Assembly (NCBI GenBank): GCA_008360975.2
Contig: CM039182.1
Coordinates: 54,448,491 to 54,512,490 of the forward strand
Origin: Lichenostomus cassidix
Taxonomy: Eukaryota > Chordata > Aves > Passeriformes > Meliphagidae
Direction of reading: 5' to 3'
DNA length: 64,000 bases
The stretch's first letter is position 1. Each line of letters opens with the position of its first letter. Below are positions 33,670 to 44,180 of this stretch, in pieces. A program made the position numbers and the translations under genes. Under the pieces are notes generated by a model. The model was given only the letters and a program-made list of their open reading frames with translations. It was not told where the DNA came from and searched no databases.

Positions 33670-34243
33670 TATTGTGATAATAGCTGCAAGTTCCCCACAC
33701 CCCTTTCGTAATGACTGTGCTTGTCACCTATTTTCCTGCCTTCCTCACCCCACGTGGTCCTGGCCACTCCCTCGGGTTTTCCCTATTGGTTCCTGTACCC
33801 TAACTCCGCCCCTATACCTCCCCTGTACCCAGAGGTCACTGGGCCAGTGTGCTGTCCCCGTCCCTCTCTGTTTCCCTATAAAACTCTGCCATCTTGCTGT
33901 CTATGCTCCACATGTGTGTATGCATGTGGCTGTCTATGCAGCACATGTGGCTGTGCATGTGAGGCCTTCACCTTCGAGGCATCTCTGCCTCTGGGAGGTC
34001 GTTGGCCTCTGCCGCACCATGCGAATAAACATCTTCCATGGACATAACACAGAGACCCTCCTCGCCTCCTTTATCATTGCCGGTTGTGAAGCAGACGAAC
34101 CAGAGCTAGCCTTATGGCTCCCCAGCCGGTGAGAGTGCAGTGTGCAGCCCTGGGACATAGGGTTTGGTGCACTGAGGTGCTGAATCGGGCTGGGTAGAGA
34201 AGCTCTCAGTAAGGTCTGCTGTAACATCCGTCAAACCGCAACA
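33670..34243 (+). mobile_element. 574-bp ERV LTR nested in CR1
   Basis: Solo LTR, first bases TATTGTGATAATAGC, last bases CCGCAACA. The TATA box TATAAAA is at 33877-33883 and the poly(A) signal AATAAA at 34024-34029. CATGTGGCTGT words are duplicated between them. A 6-bp target duplication CAGGGG lies at 33664-33669 and 34244-34249. The canonical 5' TG reads TA here, which I take as a point mutation. The 191-codon ORF across it is not a gene. Confidence 0.85.
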
Positions 34244-34560
34244 CAGGGGTGCCCTCCTCTGGATGTGTTCATGTGCCTTACCATCCTTTTTAAGTGGTGG
34301 GGCCCAGAACCACACACAGTACTCAATGTGAGGGTGCACCGCTGCTAAATAGGGTGGGATAATCACCTCTTTTGACTGACTGGTGATGCTGTGTTTGATG
34401 CACCTCCAGCAGGAGGTTTGCCCTCTTGGCTGCCAAGGGCACATACACTGTTGCTTCCTGTTGCACCTCTTGCCAACCAGCACCCCAAATGCCTTTCTGC
34501 AGGGCTGGCTGCAGTTACTCCACCCCAGGTGCAGAATCCAGCATTTGTTCTTATTTGGTT
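34244..34560 (-). mobile_element. CR1 LINE, 5'-ward segment (antisense)
   Basis: Continuation of the CR1 beyond the nested LTR: GTGCCCTCCTCTGGATGTG, GGGGCCCAGAACCACACACAG, AATCACCTCTTTTGACTGAC and the reversed RT-domain text up to about 34560. It is the normal-orientation counterpart of the inverted patch at 22590-22655. Confidence 0.85.
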
Positions 34561-34634
34561 TCCTGCCATTAGTAAAATTTGGATTCAAATTAGTGACTCT
34601 CACTATAAATAATCTCTTATTTTTGTTTACACAG

Positions 34635-34738
34635 ATGGAAACCTTCACCATACTGATGTTTCCCTGTTTGAAGAGCCTACTGAGTTTGAATACTTGAGGA
34701 AAGTGCTCTTTGAATATATGATGGGTCGTGAGACAAAG
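34635..34738 (+). CDS. GOLGA4: GOLGA4 GRIP-domain exon 1
   Basis: 104 nt. Two bases complete an Asp codon, then GNLHHTDVSLFEEPTEFEYL and RKVLFEYMMGRETK precede donor GTATGG. FEYLRKVLFEYM is the first helix of the GRIP domain. Its Tyr in FEYL is the position known in this family to be essential for ARL1-GTP binding and Golgi targeting. Acceptor TTTACACAG. Confidence 0.96.
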
Positions 34739-37326
34739 GTATGGAAATTTGTATATGGTGACAGGTGATTCAGGTTAAAGTTTAACACCCTTGCTGTATA
34801 GATGTGAAGTACCATGTGTTTGTGTTTTGTTATATGCTGTTTATTACTGACACAGGATTCAATAGGCTTTCACCTTTTATTTCCAAGGAGGCATGATCCA
34901 TAACTTCAAAACTTCGTCAGCCTGCCAAGATGAGTGGTAGGTGGAGGGGATTTTCACATCCCTCACCACTGAATCTATCAAGACAAAAACTTTTATGAGT
35001 AGATATGGTTTTATCAGCAGAAGTCCTGTTGTCAGTCAAGCTTAATGTAAAGTGAAAGCTGGTATGCACAATATTAGCAAAAGTGATCTTTTGATGTAAT
35101 CTTGAAAGAAACACGGTAAGTAACAGTTGGATTAAATAACTGTTAGTAGCTGTGAAGATGGTGAAATACCTCTTCAGTTGTTGCTTAAAGATGTTCCATA
35201 GTATTCCTAAATCTGTATACCTTAGACAGTATTAATTCACTCTTAAAAGTAGTGAAAAGTTGGACTTCTTGTAAGCTGCAGGCTTGTGAAGCCATTCCTG
35301 AGATGGAATTTTGCTAGCTTCTTGCAATACTGGTACTTAGGGACTGACCACATTCAAAAGAGGTATGTTGTAACACAAACATTTTTCTTGGATGAGAAAT
35401 TCTATGTGGATGAACTTTTGTATTTGGTTTTTTCCTCCTCCCTGGAGTTCTTCCATTGTTGACCTTCTTTCAGCTTCAACTACTATTAAGCAAAGAGGTT
35501 TTATGTAGGTTTCTGTATTAATTATCTCTGTTCTCATTGCGCTCTGTACAGAATAAAACTTGGACAGTGCATGGCATCTTGTCCTTATGGGATTCCTCTT
35601 TCTCTCTCTTTTTATCCCACTTTTCATTTTGGTATTAATTCCTTTTTTCTTACAAATATAAATCTCTGATGCAAAAAACCCAGAACCATTAGCTACCCTC
35701 TGTCCTCAAGCCTGTGGCATGTCAGATGTCTCTCCTGATTTAATTGCAAACATCTAAAATAATTAATTAAAATATGCACTGTAGTGGATTTTATGATTTT
35801 GAATTGTATGGGACTTAGACAAGTGAAAATGCTGAAAAGTCTGTCAGCAATGTTTCAGCTTAAAAGAAGTCTTGAAACAGCTGCAGACAACTATTGCAGA
35901 TAGCTGATGCAAATAGCAAATTTTCATTCAAGAAAACCTAATGTGAAACCCTGTTTTCATTCATCAAGGCTTTTTCTTACTGATCTTCAAAACATTGCTT
36001 TGCATGCTTCAAAACTTTGGATTATAAATTGTTACATTTTTTCCCTTTTTAACAGTGTAGTACTAAAATTTGCAGTTGATTTCTTCAGTAACAGCAAAAA
36101 ACTACAATCAGTGCTAAAGAAAATTGTCTTTAGCCCTTTGGTGTTTCCTTTTCTTCAGTTTCTTTCTTTGGTGAAATTCTGCTTCAAAAATAGTTTTAAG
36201 CTGATTTCGTCTGCAGATTTCCTTTCAGTCATTAGATGTGTTGCTGGAAGACACTGCGCTTAGTGTCTGCTCTCATCAGGATTATATCATATAATCATAA
36301 ATTTATGGAACTATGTCTTGAGAACTGTTTTGTCCTGCTACACTGACTGGAAGACCATGAGTAGTGATGATGTGAATGATAAAAGCTTTTAACGCATAGT
36401 CTTAAGCATGTTAATAAAGTATTAATGTGCTTCCCCCACACACAGTTCTTGAGTTAAAAGTTCTGTATTGTAATTTATCTTATCAGTACAGATATGCCTT
36501 TCTACCAACTTTTATCTTCCTGGACAAGAGGAGGCATTTTTTAATCTAATTTTGTCCTATAAGATCATTCTGTTGGTATGGTACATTCCTATATGCCAAT
36601 ATGTATGCCATGTCTCAAAGGTAATTCAGTAGTGGAACTGGTGATATCTGTGGGCATGTTTTCTCTTTTTTGAACAGTTCAAAAGAATCTGTGGAAATTA
36701 TCTAGGCTATATTGCCAATTATGCAGCCTAGTAAATCATCCTGGAATGTGATCAAGGCATTTATGAATGCACCAGTTAGACTACAATATTGGAGACATAA
36801 GAGAAATGTGGAGATTGATATGGATCTAAGAGTCAGGAATTACAGTCATGACTATGACTATGACATGTCTAACCTATCACATTCTTTGTAAACTGCTTGG
36901 CCAAGGTGTGTATGTGTCTTTGTTGGGGGATTTTACTGTCTTGCCCTTCAGTCCAACTTTATTGTTTGCCTCTTGCTTGGCAGGATATACGCAACAAGGT
37001 TGACACCTTTTTCTAAGCATGCCCTTTGTCTAGTATGCTGTCTTATTTATGGACTCTATTATTTGAGAATAATTACCGTAGAATTTACATCATACTACAG
37101 TAGCTGAAAGTTGTGAGAGTGTGAAAACATGACCCTTCATTGTTTTCATATAATTCACATCATGCATATAAAATATGAAACACACAGTTATATATTACTG
37201 ATTTCACTGTTTTCCATTGACATTAATAGAATAGAATAGTATCTAGTATTACTAAATTAATTTTAAAATATTACAAAGTATTTTTGTGGATGTGGAATTA
37301 TGTGTGGATAACCTATATCTTTTTAG
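34739..37326 (+). other. GOLGA4: GOLGA4 intron, unique sequence
   Basis: About 2.6 kb of AT-rich unique sequence inside the GRIP-coding part of the gene. No repeat recognised. Confidence 0.75.
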
Positions 37327-37413
37327 ACGATGGCCAAGGTTATAACAACAGTGCTGAAGTTCCCAGCGGATCAGACTCAGAAGATACTAGAACGAGAAGA
37401 TGCTCGACCAATG
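37327..37413 (+). CDS. GOLGA4: GOLGA4 GRIP-domain exon 2
   Basis: 87 nt, 29 codons, phase 0: TMAKVITTVLKFPADQTQKI, then LEREDARPM before donor GTAAGT. It supplies the remaining GRIP helices. The human sequence differs mainly at KFPDDQ and ARLM as I recall it. It ends on a complete ATG (Met) codon, so either downstream exon can be joined in frame. Confidence 0.96.
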
Positions 37414-39845
37414 GTAAGTTACGTAAATAAACCAAGTTTATGCAAGAGGATTAGGTTTCAAGAATAAGGAATTAGAAACCTTTTTTATGTCTTCTTTTCC
37501 CTGTGTCCACATCCAAGTGCACTCCTTTTCTCCCTCTTTCCCTCTTCTTCAGTGGAATATCCAATTCCAGCTCTAGGTTTGAATTTATAGCAAGAGTGAG
37601 AAAAAAAGCAAGCATGTTTTCTATACTAGTATTTTTCTTTAGTTAATCCATATTTCTCATAGCAATGAATACATAGGACGGAGCAAGTTCAAGCATCACT
37701 ACTATTCTGTGGATGAATTTTCTAATCAAAAAATGTAATCTGACATATTAAATATATATAAATTTGTATATTATATAAAATTCATGCATCTTAAATTCAG
37801 AAGTTTCTGTGGAGTCATACCAGTTTTTATGAAAAATATATCAAGAAACATTTTCTCAGTCCTGGGATAAAATTTCTGGCAAAACAACATGCATTTTGAT
37901 TGTAGAATAGAAAATTGATTAGCTCAATCACCTGAGATACATATGTTTGAAGTGAGATGTGTACAGTTTTATCTTAAGTGGGCATGCTAACAAGACTGGG
38001 GTTTTGATTAGGTTTTGGGGTGTTTTGTGAGCCTGCTTTATTTTTGTACTGAAAAGACACAAAAATATGTCAGTTTACTCTGGATCAGCAAAGGTCAAAA
38101 ATAAGAGTTGTCAACACTTTGGTGTGTTTTTTTCCCAGTTTCCATACACTTACTATGTGGTATTTGTCTAGTATTTACCAGTTGATATATTTACTAGAAA
38201 GGTGAAATTGGGTTTGAGAAGCAGACGCAAAAGGAGATAAGGTTATATGAGCACAAGCATTTCTTTGGTATTACTGTTACTGTTTTATGTATCGGAGCTA
38301 CTTTTAATTAAAATAAAAAATGCAGTAATATTTTCTTCTACATTGTATCTGGAGTCAACGCTGTGATCCCTCTCTTTGTGGGTCAGCTTAGTGAAATATT
38401 TAGGAATTCAAGTGAGAGGAAGAATTGCATTGTTTCTCTCATTGACCTTGCATATATATTTATTTAGTGCTTGCAAATACAGAATAAAATAAAAATTTGA
38501 ACAGTTTTACATTTCACTTGAAGTAGTTACATTAAAATCCTGTTGATTCACTGAAAGAAATTTTTTAAAAGTCTGTATTTTCATCTGCAGTATCACATGT
38601 GAGGAAAGTGTTAAATGCTTCAACATTTTCCTGTACACTTAGTATGTTTGAGAGTCTTGCAATCTTAAATATTTTAAATACTTTTAGAAGTATATAAATA
38701 TTGATATTACTGCAGCTCCAGTAAGTATTGAGTATCCCAAGCATGGTTTTCTGTCTCTGACATTTAAATAGAAAGCTGAGACTTTTTTAGTTTGGTTTGG
38801 TAAGCTAGAGTAATATTTAGGAAACATTCTGAGAACAGAGAGATGGGCCTTATTTTGCAGTGATGTCAGCTTTTTGCAATTTAAACTTGTTCTTCCTACA
38901 ACAGACATTCACAACTTCTGATAAAAAATAAAACTTTAACTTGAATTCATCAAACACATTTTCACCCTTGGTATTAAATTTTGGCTGAAATGCACAGAGG
39001 TTTTTTTGCAGGCTACATGTGCTTTAATTTGTTATCATCATTCAAAGAGCGTCATGTCCTGATCAAAAACTGCTTGGGTTTCACATAGCAGTCCCTTCTT
39101 GGCTCATATCTAGCCTATGAATTTTCTCCTGTCCAAATCCACAAAGAGATTGAGTTAGACATCTAATGGAAACTCAAGTATTAGGGTGTATTATGAAGTC
39201 AGTAGTATTTTTTCCTTCACTTTCAAAGTTACTGTGTTCATTTGCTGAAACACAAACTATTCTGGGGATGAATCTTCCATAATTCTGTTTAGAACTAAAA
39301 AGTTGGAGAAGTTCTTATAAATTATTCTGTCAAGAAATATGCTTGGGTTTATTTGCTTTTCATTTATTGGCATTTGCTGACATGGCAGTAGTGTTTCTCC
39401 ACACTTAATACTGGATTGATGCTGGTATATGAAAATATCCAATGTTTAGCTCTCATGAGCAATGAAGTTCTGAGCTACAACATAAATGTGCATTTTAACA
39501 TAAAGCTTTTAGTTTGTTGCCAAAACATCTGTAAGTAATTTTAATGTGTAAATTATTTACTTACTGTCCTACTAGAGTAGAGTGTGGTACTAAGTATCTG
39601 TGTGTAATTTTATACTGTCTTAGTGGGCATATATTTAACAAGTTTCTGAAAACCTGTTACATTCCCTGGTCAATAAACATATGGTAGATCAATGTGATCT
39701 TCAGTAATCTGGCTTTTACTATGTGGTTATTGTGATCTAACTGCACAATCTCATCCATAGATGTCCACAGAGTTCTTATCTGTTAACATTATGTAACACT
39801 ATTAACAAAATGGTCCAATAACCTCTTTTCTTCCTGGCTTTGTAG
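37414..39845 (+). other. GOLGA4: GOLGA4 intron, unique sequence
   Basis: AT-rich, no recognised repeat. Ends in TTTGTAG. Confidence 0.75.
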
Positions 39846-39909
39846 TTTGCCTCACCTCGCAGTGGTATCTTTTGAATATGCCATCAGTCTGTGTTTAGCT
39901 AGCATGTGG
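39846..39909 (+). CDS. GOLGA4: GOLGA4 cassette/terminal coding exon (FASPRSGIF stop)
   Basis: After acceptor TTTGTAG the frame reads FASPRSGIF and TGA (39873-39875), which closely matches a known human C-terminus (FTSPRSGIF from memory). A GTGAGT donor follows at 39910, giving a 64-nt exon. If it is spliced to 42022, the stop lies only 34 nt before the last junction, too close to trigger nonsense-mediated decay by the usual 50-nt rule. An AATAAA at 40013-40018 would alternatively allow it to be a terminal exon. Coding portion 39846-39875. Confidence 0.85.
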
Positions 39910-42021
39910 GTGAGTGAAGTCTAATATATTCTTGTTTTATGTAAAATGAAATCTGTATTATGCAATTAATAATTCTTCTGCTTTTTTTTTTGTCTGCTTT
40001 CGTTCTTTAAAAAATAAACTTTGGTTGTATAGGCATATAATAATTTCTGTTCTCTTCTTAATCATGTTTTGCTTTACAAAGCCAAGTTTGAAAATGGTAA
40101 ATATTGATTCTAAACCAATCTTTTTGATTGACCCTAACCCTATGCATCACTTCAAATGTTGATTGAGAAATCTTAGTTGTAGAAACAAAATCAGATTTTA
40201 AATTAATTAATATGTAATATTGAATTTTATTGCACGTGACTTTGTTTTGTCTTTATTCATTTTCTGAGTACCTTTTTTGAATAGGCAAATAAATCAGGTT
40301 TGTGGCAGACATGCTATATTACTTAAAATGAATTATTACATCTTTTAAATATGAAAATGAATTAAATTCAAGTGATGAATATTCTCTGTAGAGGTATTAG
40401 GATATGATTGTATTTAAAACATCATTACCTTTCTGAATCACAGCTTTGGTGTGACATCAAGAGATGCTAAAGCAGAGAGATGAGGGAGAACAATTGAGGG
40501 AGCTTTATGCTCTCGGTTTATTGTGTCTTCAAGTTTTATTAAGCTACTTCCATTATGAATTTGCAACACTAGTGGTAGCATTACAAGAATAGAACAGTTT
40601 ATGTAGGCCTAAAGATGCAGGCTGCATCAGACTAGCCTAGCCAAACAAGCAACACACAAGCAATAGTTGGTTGAGAGTGGACTGGGATGTGGAAATACAC
40701 AGGAAAAAATTTTCTGTGCTGACTGCTAAGATTATAATTTGAGTCACTAGTGGTGTATGATATTTAATGAACTCTGCAGATGAATTCTAAAGGACATGGT
40801 CAGTTCAACTATTTTTGTTCCTCCTTTGCAACTGGAAAGCTTTGCACAATTGCCAGGAGTTAATTCAGTGCATGTGAAGTAGTTCCTATCTCTGGCTGAA
40901 ATGCAAGTTGTTGGCCTGCATCACCTACAGAGCAAAATTAATTAACTTAGGCTATTGCCATTGCCAGTTACCACAGTGCAATTGACATGTTATCTTCCTC
41001 TCCTGCAGTCATGCAAACACAGCCTTCAACACAAAGTAATATCTCTTTCAAAGGAAAAAAATGTTCATCTAACAATCATGATTTCTACTTCCTGTTCTTT
41101 TCAATCTTTGAATACAATAGTGAATTCACCTTATTGCACTTAAAATGCAGTAGCGTTTGGACTGTTTGCTAACAGCCTTCATCAGTTCTGACAAAATCAG
41201 TGACTGTTTTTTCTACACCCATTGTTGAAAAGAATTGAATTGTTGATGTTGATGGAACAAAGCTATTTACAACACTATTGCAGAAAAGGTTGCCGAAGGT
41301 ATGTTTGAAACTTACCATCTTTTTATGCTGTCTGTAATGCTGGTGTAAAAAAAATTCAGGTGTTCTGAGCTGCATTTGAAACATACCACAGGAGGTCTTG
41401 CTGATGTTGATGTTTGATGTATTGGTGGCTTGTTTCTTAATGTCAGAAATTATTGGTTACACTTTCATAACATCAACTAGCATATATGTAAACTTTTCAG
41501 ATGTCATTATTTGATTACAGTTACCTACTTCATCTCAAGTATTTTTGACACTTACTCTTGCACGTATATAACTTAGAAACAAAGGGGATGCTGACTTCAT
41601 TGTGAAGTCAATTGATATTCTCCTGCAGAGGAGGCTATTTGCTAACTCCAAAATTTTACATCATCATTTCAATTTTGATGATAAGCCTTATGCAGAGAGG
41701 ACAACTTAGTTTTTCTTTGGATTAACATGCAACAATGTGGTAGACTATTTCCAGTGAGACTGCTGTTTTGCTACACTTTTTTGCTGTTTTGAAACTGACT
41801 GTTTTGCTACACTTTATTTAATTTTCATCAATTTTTCAACTGTTTTGCAGATACTGGAATGGAACTGCTTGCTCAAATAATTTGGCAGTTTGACTGACTT
41901 GAAATTCCTCTATCTCCTAATTGTATTAATAAACAATGTAATTATTTTAATATTAAGAGCTTCTAAGTTGCTCTCAATAATGTAACATTTGATTATTTCT
42001 TTTGACTTTTCATTCTTCTAG
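39910..42021 (+). other. GOLGA4: GOLGA4 last intron
   Basis: Unique AT-rich sequence ending CATTCTTCTAG. Around 41741-41850 the phrase CTGTTTTGCTACACTTT is repeated imperfectly. No mobile element recognised. Confidence 0.7.
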
Positions 42022-42740
42022 TTGTGGCTATGACCGTCCTGAAGAATTTGTGATGAGAATGTCTCATGACATTGCTGCTTAGAAACATGTTTATATCTCC
42101 ATTGCCCCTTGAGAAGGGACAGGAAGAAAAGCTATTATTCAAGGTCACAAACAGAACAGCAAGAACCAAAACTCAGCACCACCTTTGGACTGTGAAAATA
42201 GTTAAAACTGCCTTGACAGAAATGCTAATCAGGGGTTATTTGGTTATTTCTCTTCTATTGAATACTGTCTTCTATTTTGTGTTAAAGGTTATTTTTTAAA
42301 GGCGAGAAAAGATTTTATTGTAGGAACGAATTGTGTGCTACTATATCTCTATACAGGTTTTACTGTGTGTTTTTTAAGAGTTGACAGAAATTACTCTATT
42401 TATTTTTTCCTCTTTGATTGAATTGTGCAATACATTTTTGATGAATAGCAATTGAGGTGATTTTTCTGATGAAGTAGGCACTCTTGCTGACTATTCTCTC
42501 CTGATTTGACATTGATTTTTTGCTAAAAGTAGCTTCTATATGGTTTTGCCTACAGTAAATCCAAATTGCCATACCTCATTTGTTTACTCCTAGCTTTTGT
42601 ACTTATATTTTCTGGAGAAAAGTATGTTCCTGTAAATTGTAAATAGTTACTACATAATTGTATCATATGCTGATCTGTGACTGTTGACAGCACTAATATG
42701 AATAGAGCTGAGATGAAATAAAGTTTATTTACTGTATAAT
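42022..42740 (+). other. GOLGA4: GOLGA4 final exon: alternative C-terminus and 3'UTR
   Basis: Acceptor TTCTTCTAG. Joined directly to the exon ending at 37413 it reads Leu-Trp-Leu-stop (TGA at 42031-42033). Joined to the cassette exon it is all 3'UTR. Human skipping of the cassette gives SWLRSSS as I remember it, and the bases here fit that frame with TTG for TCG and TGA for CGA. The exon end is inferred from the poly(A) signal, with cleavage expected 10-30 nt after it. Confidence 0.75.
42717..42722 (+). terminator. GOLGA4: GOLGA4 poly(A) signal AATAAA
   Basis: Canonical hexamer in GATGAAATAAAG, followed by a T-rich stretch. It lies about 700 nt into the last exon, with no stronger competitor nearby. 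Confidence 0.75.
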
Positions 42741-43007
42741 TTTGGAACATTTTTGGTATGATTTTTCTTTTAAAGGACACACCAGTTTTGTTCTTACTCC
42801 TGTTGGAGAGATTGTTAGCTGAAATATTTCCAGGATGAAATCACTCCTGTAAGAACAGCTGTTCAAGTACCTTAAACTTTAAGAAATCAATGGAGACATT
42901 TGGGTTTTCAAGGCATCACAACCTGCAAAACAGACATGTGGTGAGCTGAAAAGCTGACATGAGAATGCAGCAAATAGAGAAGCTTGCTTTTTAAAAGTTC
43001 TAAATTG

Positions 43008-44180
43008 TCACAGAATCACAGAGTGGTTTGGGTTCCAAGGGACCTTAAAGATCATCGAGTTCCCACCCCCCTGCCATGGGCAGGGACACCTTTCACTAGT
43101 TTCACTCAGTTTGGTCAGAGCCCTGTTGGACGTTCCCAGGAATGGAACATTGACAACTTTCCTGGGCAACCTGTTCCAGTGTGCCACCGGAACTCACACT
43201 CACCACTCACCACGCTCACAGTAAAGAGTTTCTTCCTAATACCTAATTTAAATCTCTCCTCTTTCAGTTTAAAAGCATTCCCCTTTGTCCTATCATCATC
43301 TGCCCATGTAAAAACTTGTTCTGAAAGGCTGCAATGAGGTCTTTGAGCCTTTTCTTCTCCAGATTAACAACCCCAACTCTCTCAGCCTGCCTTCATGGGA
43401 GAGGTGCTCCAGCCCTCCTCTGATAATCTTTGTGGCCTCCTCCAGACCCACTCTATAACACGTCCATGTTCTACTCACACTGAGGATCCCAGACCTGGAC
43501 ACAGCACTGCAGCTGGGGTCTCACGAGAGCAGAGTAGGGGGGGACAATCACCTACCTTGACCTGTTGGCCAATCCTCATTTGCTGCAGCCTGGGATACCA
43601 TTGGCCTTCTGGGCTGCGAGTGCACGTTGCCAAGTCATACCCAGCTTTTCTTTCACCAGCACCCCCAAGCTGTTCTCCAGAGAACTGTTCTCAATGAGCT
43701 CTCCCAGTGTTCGCCCAATCTGGACTCATTGAGGTTGCCCCTGACCAAGGTATTAAATCTCATATGGTTCTTAAGGGCCCACGTCTCAAATTTCTCCAGG
43801 TGCCCCTGGATGGCATGCCTTCCTTTTGTTGTGCCAGCTGCACCATTTGGCTTCGTGTCATCTGCAGACTTGCTGAGAGTGCACTCAATCCCATTGTCTG
43901 TGTCACTGATAAAGACATTAAAGAACACCAGTCTCAAGACAGAGTCCTGAGGGACACCCCTCATCACTGATCTTCACCTTGACATAGAGCCTTCAACACA
44001 ACTCTCTGGCTGCGTCCATCCAGCCATTTCCTTATCCACTGAATGGTCCACCCTTCAAACCCATGCATTTCCAATATGGAGACAAGGATGTCATGTGAGA
44101 CCATGTCGAAGGCTTTACAGACATCTAGATAGATAACATTGCTTGGTCTTTGCAGTCATTCTATCGTAGAAGTCCACCAT
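43008..44180 (-). mobile_element. CR1 LINE (antisense), about 1.2 kb
   Basis: It begins with the reversed CR1 tail (CACAGAATCACAGAGTGG, then TTCCAAGGGACCTTAAAGAT) and runs through CAACCTGTTCCAGTGTGCC and AACCCATGCATTTCC to the reversed RT-domain text (ATGTCGAAGGCTTTACAGAC). Antisense ORFs such as 43653-43967 are remnants of its reverse transcriptase (GVPQDSVLRLVFFNVFISD). 5'-truncated and inactive. Confidence 0.92.

Larger units (their letters stand above)
31938..34634 (+). other. GOLGA4: GOLGA4 intron with LTRs and CR1
   Basis: It contains a GC-richer unidentified block (about 32170-32470), a solo LTR (32779-33039) and an antisense CR1 with a nested LTR (33215-34560). Only about 75 bp separate the CR1 from the next exon. 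Confidence 0.85.
1..42740 (+). other. GOLGA4: GOLGA4 gene, 3' part (12 coding exons, cassette exon, 3'UTR exon)
   Basis: Gene-level entry. Golgin A4 (golgin-245/p230) is a very long coiled-coil protein anchored to trans-Golgi membranes through its C-terminal GRIP domain, where it captures incoming transport carriers. The exons at 5345, 6860, 8049, 10323, 15111, 16241, 20356, 31004, 31202, 31862, 34635, 37327 and 39846 have GT donors and AG acceptors. Their phases join without a break to 1764 codons plus stop, counting whole codons only. The encoded protein is coiled coil throughout and ends in a recognisable GRIP domain. The human protein is about 2230 residues, so roughly the first fifth is encoded before this window. 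The gene start cannot be placed; position 1 is simply the window edge. Confidence 0.95.

Noticed and set aside
33557..34132. 191-codon ORF as a gene
   Set aside because: It crosses the CR1/LTR junction at 33669/33670 and has no protein-like composition.
40131..40142. Telomere-like CCCTAACCCTA
   Set aside because: Fewer than two full units; expected by chance in this much sequence.
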